Shown: one piece after another, positions 1 to 5,260 of the stretch
Layout: each line of letters starts with the position of its first letter
How positions within the stretch are numbered: position 1 is the first letter of the stretch
Assembly: GCA_012510305.1 (NCBI GenBank)
Contig: JAAZIE010000045.1
Location: 1-5,321 of the forward strand
Reading direction: 5' to 3'
Source of the DNA: Bacillota bacterium
GTDB lineage: Bacteria > Bacillota > Dethiobacteria > DTU022
Length of the DNA stretch: 5,321 nucleotides
Notes under the pieces: model-generated
The model's input: the letters and a program-made list of their open reading frames with translations, nothing else
What the model was told of the DNA's origin: nothing
Databases searched by the model: none
Position numbers and translations under genes: made by a program

Positions 1-458
1 CATCAAGAGAATCGAGCCCACCCCGCCGATAAAAGCAGCGCGGCGCGAACGGCCCAGAAGATAAGCGACCACCCCCGCCGCCACCGCCGGCAGGTAGAGC
101 GGGTCAAGCTCGTAGCCCAGCGATCCCGGATTCACCGGCAAGAGGCGATCCAGGCTCCAGACAGGGCCGCTACCGCCAGGGCAGTCAAAGGCCCGCGCCA
201 TTTATCTTTTCCGGCAGGCGCCTTGAGCACCAGGTAAACACAGATCCCCAGGGGAATCCCCATCCCGCCGATGTTCAGGGCCAGGCCCCCGCCCAGCGGT
301 ATGGAGGGGGCAAAACCGCCGACATAGATCATCGCCACCAGGATCAGCGCAGTCTTCTTGTCCATCCGCAGCCGGTTCAGGGCCCGGTGCAGCAAGATCA
401 GGTAAATTACCGCAATGACGATTACCACGAGCATGATTCCAGGAGCCCTGGCATACAT
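1..458 (-). pseudogene. DUF1614 family membrane protein, frameshifted and cut by window edge
   Basis: This resembles the DUF1614 family (PF07758), multi-span membrane proteins of unknown function found in bacteria and archaea. From the ATG at 458 the protein opens with a hydrophobic span (LVVIVIAVIYLILLH), then the family-like stretch RLRMDKKTALILV, a second span, LALNIGGMGIPLGICVYLVL and a fourth span. This frame stops at TGA 134-132. In the shifted frame the family sequence resumes (DRLLPVNPG, then LDPLYLPAVAAGVVAYLLGR, then RRAAFIGGVG) and stays open to base 1. A single missing base between about 135 and 164 explains both halves, so this is either a true lesion or a sequence error. The ATG at 458 follows AAAGGCGGG at 7 bases. 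The in-frame ATG at 434 is an alternative start. The upstream in-frame extension to 533 looks non-coding. The family call is from memory of its motifs. The C-terminus lies outside the window. Confidence 0.72.
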
Positions 459-530
459 GGCCGGTCCCGCCTTTTTTCTCTGGAAAAAAAGATAACAGTT
501 TATTGTTTCCCCCGCCCCCGCGGGGATATG

Positions 531-569
531 CACAAAAACCGGGGCTGTCCCAAAAGGACAGCCCCGGTT
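531..569 (-). terminator. Rho-independent terminator of serA-fmdB
   Basis: A perfect 14-base-pair inverted repeat (arms 537-550 and 556-569, GC core CCGGGGCTGTCC) encloses a 5-base loop. On the minus strand it is followed by TTTTTG, and there is no T-run on the plus side, so it works one way. It lies 27 bases after the fmdB-like stop codon and ends that transcription unit before the DUF1614 gene. Confidence 0.93.
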
Positions 570-596
570 AGGGGTTTAGATGAATTGTGCTGCGCT

Positions 597-806
597 TCAG
601 CAGCTGCCGCAGTTTTTACCGCTGCAGCCGCTGCAGCCGCCGGAAGAGGCGCCCCCGCCGGCAGCGCCCCTTCCGGCGCGAAAAGTGGACAGCACCCTCT
701 TCGACTCCGCAGCGCATTCCGGGCAGGAGAGCGTCTCCCGGGAAGCGGCGCAAAGCTCTTCGAATTTTGTTTTGCACTGCGCGCAGTAGAATTCGTAAAG
801 AGGCAT
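597..806 (-). CDS. FmdB-type zinc ribbon protein (CxxC...CxxC, SSSS family)
   Basis: A 69-residue protein of the FmdB/CxxC_CxxC_SSSS zinc ribbon family (PF09723). The N-terminus MPLYEFYC is diagnostic. The two zinc knuckles are C8-x-x-C11 and C28-P-E-C31, and S40-T41-F42 closes the ribbon. A low-complexity Gly/Ala/Ser tail (44-57) leads to a second Cys set, C58, C61, C66 and C69. Short Cys-containing tails are common in this family, and whether these four bind metal is unknown. FmdB was named as a putative regulator of formamidase/amidase genes, but most homologues have no proven role. I chose ATG 806 because AAAGGAG (814-820) sits 7 bases upstream. A GTG directly before it (809) would add one residue but leaves only 4 bases. 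The gene begins 27 bases after serA with no terminator between, so it is probably co-transcribed. Confidence 0.9.
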   Translation of the reverse strand: MPLYEFYCAQCKTKFEELCAASRETLSCPECAAESKRVLSTFRAGRGAAGGGASSGGCSGCSGKNCGSC

Positions 807-833
807 CACCGAGCTCCTTTCCGCAAAATCCTG

Positions 834-2453
834 CTAAAATTCACCGCTGTTTTTTACCACCGGCAGCAGCTCCCGATCGAGAAGATGCACAAAGCGGGCG
901 GTGAGAATTCCCTCCAGGCGGGCGAGCTGCTCCAGCAGCTCCGGCGAAACCTGTTCGTCGATCTGCAGGGCCATGATCGCCTCACCGCCGGCCGAGCGGC
1001 GGCCCACCTGCATCCCGGCAATGTTGATCCCGTTACGGCCCAAAAAGGTGCCCACGCGGCCGATTACCCCGGGCTTGTCGGTATAGGTGCACAGAAGCAT
1101 GAACGGCGAGGGGATCACCTCGATCCGGTAGCCCCCGATCCGAACGATACGGATATCGCTGCGGTTAAAAATGGTCCCGGCGATGGTATGTTCTTCCCCG
1201 TCCGCCTTAACCGCCAGCATGACCAGGTTGGTGAAATTTTCAATATCCTGCCTGGTTGATTCGCGCACCTTGATCCCCCTGCTGCGGGCGATATGCGGCG
1301 CGTTGACGTAGTTAACCTGCTCCCCTAAAATATGTGAAAAAAGGCCGATCAGGCAGGCTGTAGTCAGCGGAGTGACGGATTGGCCGGCCACCTCGCCGCC
1401 GTAAAAGAGCTCAATCTCGTCGATCCGGCCGCCGTAGAGATGAAAATAGAGGCCGCCCAAAAGGCGCATCAGGGGCAAAAAGGGCTTCACCCCGGCCATC
1501 TCCTCGGGCAGCATTGACGGCATATTCACCGCCGACACCACCGGATCCCCGCGCAGCGCCAGCACAACCTGCTCCGCCACCTGCACGGCCACGTTGACCT
1601 GGGCCTCCCGCGTGGAGGCCCCCAGGTGCGGCGTGGCGACGACCTGGGGCAGCGCTAAAAGAGGGCTTTCCAGGGGCGGCTCATGCTCAAAGACATCGAG
1701 CGCCACCCCGGCCACCTTCTCTTCAAGAATGGCCCGGTAAAGCGCCTCTTCGTCGATGAGCCCGCCCCGGGCGCAGTTGATCAGGCGCACCCCCGGCTTC
1801 ATCGCAGCCAGCTCTTCGGCACCGATGAGATGACGGCTCTGCTTGTTGCAGGGCAGGTGCAGGGTGATGAAATCGGCAGCCTTCAGCAGATCGGCCAGGG
1901 GCACCGGGGTAACGCCGATTTTTTCCGCATGCTCCGCCGGGATATAAGGATCGTAGGCCATGATGCTCATACCCATGGCCCGGGCTCTCCGGGCCACCTC
2001 GCTGCCGATACGGCCCAGCCCGATAATCCCCAGGCTTTTCTGGTGAAGCTCCACGCCCATAAAACGGCCCCGCTCCCACCGTCCCGCTTTTAAGGCACAG
2101 TCCGCCGCCGGTATGTTCCGGGCCAGGGAGGTAAGCATGGCCAGGGCATGCTCCGCCGCGGAAATCGTGTTTGCCTCGGGGGCGTTGAGCACGATAATCC
2201 CCCGCGTCGTAGCCTGCTCCAGGTCGATATTGTCCACCCCGACCCCGGCACGGCCGATCACCCGCAGCTTATCGGCCGCCTCGATCACCGCAGCGGTTAC
2301 CTCTGTCCCGCTGCGCACTACCAGGGCGTCATATTTTCCGATTAGATCGATCAGCTCTTTCTCGTTCAAGCCGGTAACCAGATCTACCCGGTGGTATTTT
2401 TCCAACAGGGCGATCCCCTCGGGAGAGAGAGGGTCGCTGACAAGAATTCTCAC
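834..2453 (-). CDS. serA: D-3-phosphoglycerate dehydrogenase, long type with ASB and ACT domains
   Basis: This cytosolic enzyme oxidises 3-phosphoglycerate to 3-phosphohydroxypyruvate with NAD+, the first committed step of serine synthesis. The 539-residue length fits the long (type 1) SerA of Bacillus and Mycobacterium. Residues 1-100 and about 285-312 form the substrate domain. The NAD-binding Rossmann domain lies between, with GLGRIG at 145-150 and the ribose-binding aspartate at D168 (YDPY). The catalytic set is complete: R229 in CARGG, E258 in DVFEHEP and H276 in TPHLGA. Residues about 315-445 are the intervening (ASB) domain. About 450-520 is an ACT domain (TDKPGVIGRVGTFLGRNGINIAGMQVGR region), the usual site of serine feedback. 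The start is GTG with AGGAGG 7 bases upstream. The fmdB-like gene follows directly. No serC or serB homologue is in the window. Confidence 0.97.
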   Translation of the reverse strand: MRILVSDPLSPEGIALLEKYHRVDLVTGLNEKELIDLIGKYDALVVRSGTEVTAAVIEAADKLRVIGRAGVGVDNIDLEQATTRGIIVLNAPEANTISAAEHALAMLTSLARNIPAADCALKAGRWERGRFMGVELHQKSLGIIGLGRIGSEVARRARAMGMSIMAYDPYIPAEHAEKIGVTPVPLADLLKAADFITLHLPCNKQSRHLIGAEELAAMKPGVRLINCARGGLIDEEALYRAILEEKVAGVALDVFEHEPPLESPLLALPQVVATPHLGASTREAQVNVAVQVAEQVVLALRGDPVVSAVNMPSMLPEEMAGVKPFLPLMRLLGGLYFHLYGGRIDEIELFYGGEVAGQSVTPLTTACLIGLFSHILGEQVNYVNAPHIARSRGIKVRESTRQDIENFTNLVMLAVKADGEEHTIAGTIFNRSDIRIVRIGGYRIEVIPSPFMLLCTYTDKPGVIGRVGTFLGRNGINIAGMQVGRRSAGGEAIMALQIDEQVSPELLEQLARLEGILTARFVHLLDRELLPVVKNSGEF

Positions 2454-2466
2454 TGCGACACCTCCT
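2454..2466 (-). promoter_or_regulatory. Ribosome binding site fixing the GTG start of serA
   Basis: On the minus strand AGGAGGTG is followed by GTCGCA-type spacing and then GTG. The core AGGAGG (2461-2466) is 7 bases from the start codon. No ATG offers a comparable site, so the GTG at 2453 is the start. Confidence 0.9.
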
Positions 2467-2499
2467 GCGAAAATACTTGCGATCTCATTCTGTTCGCTA

Positions 2500-2527
2500 A
2501 TTAAAATAGAGCAACTGTTAATAGCAA
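2500..2527 (-). promoter_or_regulatory. Possible serA-proximal promoter overlapping the terminator T-tract
   Basis: On the minus strand TTGCTA (2522-2527, 4 of 6 to the -35 consensus), a 16-base spacer and TTTAAT (2500-2505, 5 of 6 to the -10 consensus) would start RNA near 2493 and give serA a 40-base leader. The -35 lies in the T-tract of the terminator at 2526-2549. This would let serA be expressed independently of that terminator. It is a sequence match only. Confidence 0.4.
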
Positions 2528-2549
2528 AAAACCGTAACCGGGGTTACGG
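2526..2549 (-). terminator. Intrinsic terminator or attenuator upstream of serA
   Basis: The inverted repeat CCGTAAC / GTTACGG (2532-2538 and 2543-2549) has a 4-base loop and is followed on the minus strand by six T residues (2531-2526). There is no T-run on the plus side. It sits 72 bases before the serA start codon, so it must end or attenuate a transcript entering from the promoter near 2840. The segment GTTACCGG at 2637-2644 (minus) could pair with its 5' arm with one bulged base, giving a possible antiterminator. That alternative fold is inference. Confidence 0.8.
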
Positions 2550-2686
2550 AAAAAGTGGCTCTCAAACGGATCCATGTTTATTTGCCCGGGTGCTGATGCC
2601 GGGAAATATTTTTCCTTAAATCACCCTCGTCAACCGCCGGTAACAGTTCTCACCAACCGCTGCGGGAGATACTGGACGTAGTGCTG

Positions 2687-2779
2687 CTAGGTCCGGCCGC
2701 GGAGCCTTTTTCTCTTTTTGGCCCTGCGCCTTTTTTTACGCTGTCTTTTTAGCTGTTTGCTGGTCTTTACTTTCGCCAG
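2687..2779 (-). CDS. Candidate 30-residue Lys/Arg-rich peptide with CTG start
   Basis: I do not recognise this peptide. After an 8-base spacer from a strong AAGGAGG (minus strand), the frame reads CTG GCG AAA GTA AAG and continues open for 30 codons to TAG at 2689-2687. The product would begin (M)AKVKTSKQLKRQRKK and end KRKRLRGRT. About 60 percent of it is Lys or Arg, with no acidic residues and no Cys. Such a charge suggests nucleic acid or ribosome contact, loosely like tiny ribosomal proteins, but no family motif is clear. CTG is a rare start and no ATG, GTG or TTG is available in frame because a TGA lies just upstream of the Shine-Dalgarno. It lies about 50 bases after a predicted start of transcription. 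The A-rich, purine-rich run may also be simple composition bias, so treat this as a candidate. Confidence 0.38.
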   Translation of the reverse strand: MAKVKTSKQLKRQRKKRRRAKKRKRLRGRT

Positions 2780-2836
2780 ATCCCTCTCCTCCTTCGCTCA
2801 CACTGTTATCCCGGCGGCGCCGTCAAACTGCACATC

Positions 2837-2845
2837 ATTATATCA
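2837..2845 (-). promoter_or_regulatory. Extended -10 promoter upstream of the micro-ORF and serA
   Basis: On the minus strand a perfect TATAAT (2842-2837) is preceded by TGA, an extended -10 (TGn) element. There is no good -35 at 16-18 bases, where only the T-run of the preceding terminator is found. Extended -10 promoters can work without a good -35. Transcription would start near 2830. Confidence 0.6.
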
Positions 2846-2858
2846 TCACCGGCGGAAC

Positions 2859-2883
2859 AAAAAAAGGTTTTTCTGCAAAAACC
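2859..2883 (-). terminator. Probable terminator of the oppA-like gene
   Basis: On the minus strand GGTTTTT, a GCAG loop, AAAAACC and seven T residues form a compact hairpin with a T-tract (arms 2877-2883 and 2866-2872). The stem has only two GC pairs, so it is weak. It lies 230 bases after the oppA stop and directly before the next promoter, which fits a transcript boundary. Confidence 0.6.
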
Positions 2884-2979
2884 GTGATCCCACCCTTCAC
2901 CCCGCACCCTTGCCGCGATGACGCACTTTTAAATATTATGGCCGGCTGCGCAGCGCCCCTTTCCCGGATCCCGCATTAT

Positions 2980-3010
2980 GGGCTCTTTTCGCGGCAGATG
3001 AAAAGAACCC
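2980..3010 (-). repeat. Inverted repeat, 11-base arms, in the oppA 3' region
   Basis: Arms 2980-2990 and 3000-3010 (GGGCTCTTTTC and GAAAAGAACCC on the plus strand) enclose a 9-base loop. The one non-complementary position is a G-U wobble in minus-strand RNA but a C-A mismatch in plus-strand RNA, so the fold favours the oppA transcript. No T-run follows, so it is not a standard terminator. Confidence 0.55.
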
Positions 3011-3021
3011 GCCGGGCGGTT

Positions 3022-3096
3022 GGTCCGCTCCCCTGGAATGGGGGGAATACGGCCGCCGGGGACGCTCCCTTCCCCCATACCGCTACCGGCCGGACC
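3022..3096 (-). other. Large nested stem-loop just after the oppA stop codon
   Basis: GGTCCG (3022-3027) is complementary to CGGACC (3091-3096). Inside, ATGGGGGGAA (3038-3047) is complementary to TTCCCCCAT (3070-3078) with one extra G. A small GGGA/TCCC hairpin lies near the tip on the minus strand. The whole could fold as one long arm 18 bases after the oppA stop. There is no T-tract. It may protect the 3' end of the oppA mRNA or help stop transcription. The region 2884-3113 holds no convincing gene. Confidence 0.5.
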
Positions 3097-3113
3097 TTCA
3101 CCGGTTGCTCTTT

Positions 3114-4712
3114 TTACTTCAGGTAAGCCGTTTTAAAGTCCGGTGCGCCGGTGCTCAGGTAGAGATAGCCTTTTAAATTCTTGTTCACCATCACCGGGCA
3201 GGTGTAGTAATAGATCGGCATGACCGGCATATGTTCCATGAGAATCTTCTCCTGCTCGTGCAGCCGCGGGATCCGCTCAGCGGGATCATCGAGGGTGAGC
3301 AGTTCGATGATGATCGCATCGTAGCGCTCGTCGCCCCACTGGCTGTTGTTGTTGCCGCCGCCGGTCTTGAACATATCCAGGAAGCTGCCGGGTTCCGCGT
3401 AATTGCCGATCCAGCGGGCCCGGGAGACGTCAAATGCGCCTTCGATGCGGCTTTGCAGATAGGTGTCCCACTCCTGGTTGGTCAGGGTAACCCCGGTAAT
3501 ACCCAGATTCTGCTCCCACATCTCCACGATCGCCTCGGCGATGTTCTTGTGCATATCGTGGGTATTGTAGAGAATTTCAAAGGCGGGGAAACCCTCGCCG
3601 CCGGGGTAACCCGCCCCGGCCAACAGCGCTTTCGCCTCTTCAAGGTCTTCCTCGTAGAAATCGCCGCCCTCTTCACGAAAATCGGAGCCTTCCTTGATAT
3701 CGGCGATTCCGGGGGGCACAAAGGCGAAGGCGGGCAGCTCGCCGCCCCGGGTTACCTCTTCGCAGATGGCCCGGCGATCGATGGCCATGGTCAGGGCTTT
3801 GCGCACCTTGACATCGTCAAAGGGCTCCTTCTCGCAGTTGAAAATATAGTAGTAGGTGCCCAGGTAGGGGAAGATATTCAGCTCACCGGGCAGCTCCTCT
3901 TTCAACCGGGGAATCTCTTTCCCGGGAACGCCATGGGTCATATCCACTTCGCCCTTTTCAAACATGGTCAGCCCGGTATCGAGCTCTTCAACCATGGTGA
4001 AGATGAGGCGGTCGAGCTTCACCGCGCCGGCATCCCAGTAATTTTCGTTGGGAACGTATTCCAGGCGGTCCTGCTCTCTCTTTTCCAGCTTGAACGGCCC
4101 GTTCACGATAGTCGTCTCCGGGCTCAGGTGCCATCCTTTATCATCGGCCTTCACCGTCTTCCGGTGCAGCGGATAATAGGTCGGGAAAGCGGTGAGGTCC
4201 AAAAAGTAAGGCGCACCTAACCGCAGCTGCACCTTGATGGTCTGATCATCCACCACGGTGATACCGATATCATCGGGGCTGCCCTCGCCTTCGTAGCAGG
4301 CGGTGGCGCCTTCGATGAGATCAAACATGTAACTGTAGTCTGCCGCGATCTCCGGATCGACCGCTCTTTTCCAGGCAAATTCAAAATCATGAGCGGTCAG
4401 CGGATCGCCGTTGGACCACTTCAGATCGTCGCGCAGGTGAAAGGTGTACTCGGTATGATCATCGCTCACCTCCCAACTCTCGGCGCAGGCCGGCTGGGGC
4501 TTGTTATCCGCACCCAGCCTGGTGAGCCCTTCATACATCTGCAGGGTCGCGTGAAGCTCGGAGAGCCCGGTCATCAGGGCCGGGTCCAGCGTCTCCGGCT
4601 CAGTGCCCACGTTGTAAGTAACCACTTGCTCTCTCTTGGCTTCGGGCCCGCAACCGGCTGCAGCGAGGACCAATCCCACCAGGAGCAACAGACCAACAAT
4701 ACTCTTTTTCAA
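3114..4712 (-). CDS. Oligopeptide ABC transporter substrate-binding lipoprotein, OppA-like
   Basis: A 532-residue extracellular solute-binding protein of family 5 (SBP_bac_5, PF00496), the type that delivers peptides or related solutes to an ABC importer. The N-terminus is a lipoprotein signal: MKKS, a hydrophobic core, then LAAAGC with lipidated Cys at C21. Family landmarks follow in order: GTEPETLDP (36-44), LRDDLKWSNGDPLTAHDFEFAWKR (93-116, cluster signature), PYFLDLTAFPTYYPLHR (168-184), NGPFKL (204-209), VRKALTMAIDR (303-313) and WIGNYAEPGSFLDMF (434-448). N437 replaces the aspartate that anchors the peptide amino end in E. coli OppA, so the ligand may not be an ordinary free-N-terminus peptide. 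I chose the TTG at 4712 because AAGGGGG lies 7 bases upstream and the signal peptide then starts MKKS. The longer ATG frame (4784) reads through this site. No oppBCDF genes are adjacent, so it appears to be an orphan binding protein. Confidence 0.93.
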   Translation of the reverse strand: MKKSIVGLLLLVGLVLAAAGCGPEAKREQVVTYNVGTEPETLDPALMTGLSELHATLQMYEGLTRLGADNKPQPACAESWEVSDDHTEYTFHLRDDLKWSNGDPLTAHDFEFAWKRAVDPEIAADYSYMFDLIEGATACYEGEGSPDDIGITVVDDQTIKVQLRLGAPYFLDLTAFPTYYPLHRKTVKADDKGWHLSPETTIVNGPFKLEKREQDRLEYVPNENYWDAGAVKLDRLIFTMVEELDTGLTMFEKGEVDMTHGVPGKEIPRLKEELPGELNIFPYLGTYYYIFNCEKEPFDDVKVRKALTMAIDRRAICEEVTRGGELPAFAFVPPGIADIKEGSDFREEGGDFYEEDLEEAKALLAGAGYPGGEGFPAFEILYNTHDMHKNIAEAIVEMWEQNLGITGVTLTNQEWDTYLQSRIEGAFDVSRARWIGNYAEPGSFLDMFKTGGGNNNSQWGDERYDAIIIELLTLDDPAERIPRLHEQEKILMEHMPVMPIYYYTCPVMVNKNLKGYLYLSTGAPDFKTAYLK

Positions 4713-4726
4713 GTTCAAACCCCCTT
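4710..4726 (-). promoter_or_regulatory. Ribosome binding site selecting a TTG start for oppA
   Basis: On the minus strand AAGGGGG (4726-4720) precedes TTG (4712-4710) by TTTGAAC, 7 bases. The in-frame ATG at 4730 lies upstream of this site with no site of its own. A 6-base inverted repeat TTGCAT/ATGCAA (4725-4730 and 4747-4752) overlaps the 5' edge of the site and could hinder it. Confidence 0.75.
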
Positions 4727-5003
4727 GCATTTTTAGGCACACTCCCATGCAACCACCGGTGCAGAGCCCCCTGACTGCCCCCACGTTAAGTCTTGTACAC
4801 CCTTTAGCTGTATAGGTTTCTGCATTAAAGGACGGATTCCTGCACTATATTATTGAAGTAAAAGAAGTTATTGCCAGATTGCCTCGCGAACCGGGCTTCC
4901 CCGCACCGGTACACAGATCTTTGCAGCCCGCGCTCACCGCCGCAGCGATAAAACAGGGGCGCGGGCGGGGCGCGCCTTTCCGGCGGGTTCAGCGGCACCC
5001 GGG
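4713..5003. other. Gene-free region between oppA and the tRNA terminator
   Basis: I see no convincing gene here. Short open frames on both strands lack ribosome binding sites and family features. An AT-rich island (4800-4870) is the likely oppA promoter area. The best minus-strand -10 is TATAGT (4844-4849), but I find no matching -35. A GC hairpin lies at 4958-4976. Confidence 0.5.
4958..4976. repeat. Short GC-rich inverted repeat
   Basis: GGCGCG (4958-4963) and CGCGCC (4971-4976) are perfect complements around a 7-base GC loop. On the minus strand CCTGTTTT follows, so it could be a weak back-up terminator for the tRNA transcript. GC-rich composition alone could also explain it. Confidence 0.3.
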
Positions 5004-5040
5004 AAAGAAAGCAGCCGCCTTTGCAGGCGGCTTGCTTTTT
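5004..5040 (-). terminator. Terminator of the tRNA cluster
   Basis: A GCCGCC/GGCGGC core (5014-5019 and 5026-5031), loop of 6, extends outward to about 5008 and 5038 with a single bulged T (5033). On the minus strand TTTCTTTC follows. On the plus strand TTTTT ends the stem, so it may work both ways. It lies 40 bases after the tRNA-Leu CCA end. Confidence 0.8.
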
Positions 5041-5077
5041 GCTTTCAACCCTGGTTTTCGCTGATATTAAAGGTTTT

Positions 5078-5168
5078 TGGTGCCGGGAACCGGAATCGAA
5101 CCGGTACGGGTATCGCTTTACCCGAGGGATTTTAAGTCCCTTGCGTCTGCCTGTTCCGCCACCCCGGC
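5078..5168 (-). tRNA. tRNA-Leu (anticodon TAA), CCA encoded
   Basis: The full cloverleaf is visible on the minus strand: acceptor GCCGGGG pairs with TCCCGGC, the anticodon stem is AGGGA/TCCCT with loop CTTAAAA (anticodon TAA at 5134-5132), the long type II variable arm is CGGGTA/TACCCG, the T arm is ACCGG-TTCGATT-CCGGT, the discriminator is A, and CCA is encoded (5080-5078). It decodes UUA/UUG leucine codons. It is third in a Gly-Cys-Leu cluster, 12 bases after tRNA-Cys. Confidence 0.97.
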
Positions 5169-5180
5169 ATAAAAATAAAA

Positions 5181-5254
5181 TGGAGGCGACACCCGGATTC
5201 GAACCGGGGGTAAAGGATTTGCAGTCCTCTGCCTTACCACTTGGCTATGTCGCC
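5181..5254 (-). tRNA. tRNA-Cys (anticodon GCA), CCA encoded
   Basis: Acceptor GGCGACA pairs with TGTCGCC. The anticodon loop is CTGCAAA (anticodon GCA at 5222-5220). The T arm has GGTTCGAATCC. The discriminator is T, the identity base expected for bacterial tRNA-Cys, and CCA is encoded (5183-5181). It begins 6 bases after tRNA-Gly. Confidence 0.97.
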
Positions 5255-5260
5255 TCAAAA

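Larger units (their letters stand above)
2526..2830 (-). ncRNA. Candidate short transcript or serA leader RNA, class unknown
   Basis: A predicted extended -10 promoter (2837-2845) and a terminator (2526-2549) bracket about 300 bases on the minus strand, which is long for a plain leader. Its first third carries a Lys/Arg-rich micro-ORF. The rest (2686-2550) has several short inverted repeats: GGGTG/CACCC closing a domain, with GGAAA/TTTCC inside it, and CCCGG/CCGGG beside it. I looked for the T-box consensus AGGGTGGNACCGCG and for lysine, SAM, TPP, FMN, cobalamin, glycine, glmS, fluoride and guanidine cores and did not find them. The phrase GTTGACGAGG also occurs in glmS ribozymes, but the rest of that core is missing. 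It could be an mRNA with a structured 3' UTR, an independent small RNA, or an attenuated leader. Confidence 0.35.

Noticed and set aside
387..1259. Long plus-strand frame of 290 codons
   Set aside because: It is a mirror of serA, the fmdB-like gene and the DUF1614 gene. It has a low-complexity Ala-rich section and no family features.
2501..2575. A 24-codon minus-strand frame starting at ATG 2575 (MDPFESHFF..., ending in a hydrophobic run), faintly like small YjcZ-type peptides
   Set aside because: There is no ribosome binding site before the ATG, and the frame runs straight through the terminator hairpin and its T-tract, which explains the Phe/Leu-rich end.
2526..2700. T-box or glmS-type riboswitch upstream of serA
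   Set aside because: The T-box consensus and antiterminator are absent. GTTGACGAGG and a GAACTG/CGGTT pairing resemble part of glmS, but the rest of the conserved core (TTATCGA and CGGCGGATG) is missing.
2679..2700. Plus-strand GTGCTGCTAGGT, similar to the start of Firmicute SRP RNA genes
   Set aside because: The following sequence does not continue the SRP RNA pattern (no GGGGAGGTAGCGGT-like run and no GGAAGGNAGCA tip loop).
2718..2921. Plus-strand 67-codon frame with a signal-peptide-like start
   Set aside because: It starts at TTG without a ribosome binding site, is antisense to the basic micro-ORF, and crosses a promoter and a terminator of the other strand.
2932..3079. Minus-strand frame after oppA starting at ATG 3079 (MGEGSVPGG...)
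   Set aside because: It has no ribosome binding site, a Pro/Gly/Arg composition typical of GC-rich non-coding DNA, and it overlaps both predicted stem-loops.
3231..4220. Plus-strand frame of 329 codons opposite oppA
   Set aside because: It lies entirely within the well-supported oppA gene in antisense. It reflects GC-rich codon use rather than a gene.
4844..4880. Candidate oppA promoter with TATAGT as -10
   Set aside because: No acceptable -35 lies 16-18 bases upstream and there is no extended -10, so I mention it only in the region entry.
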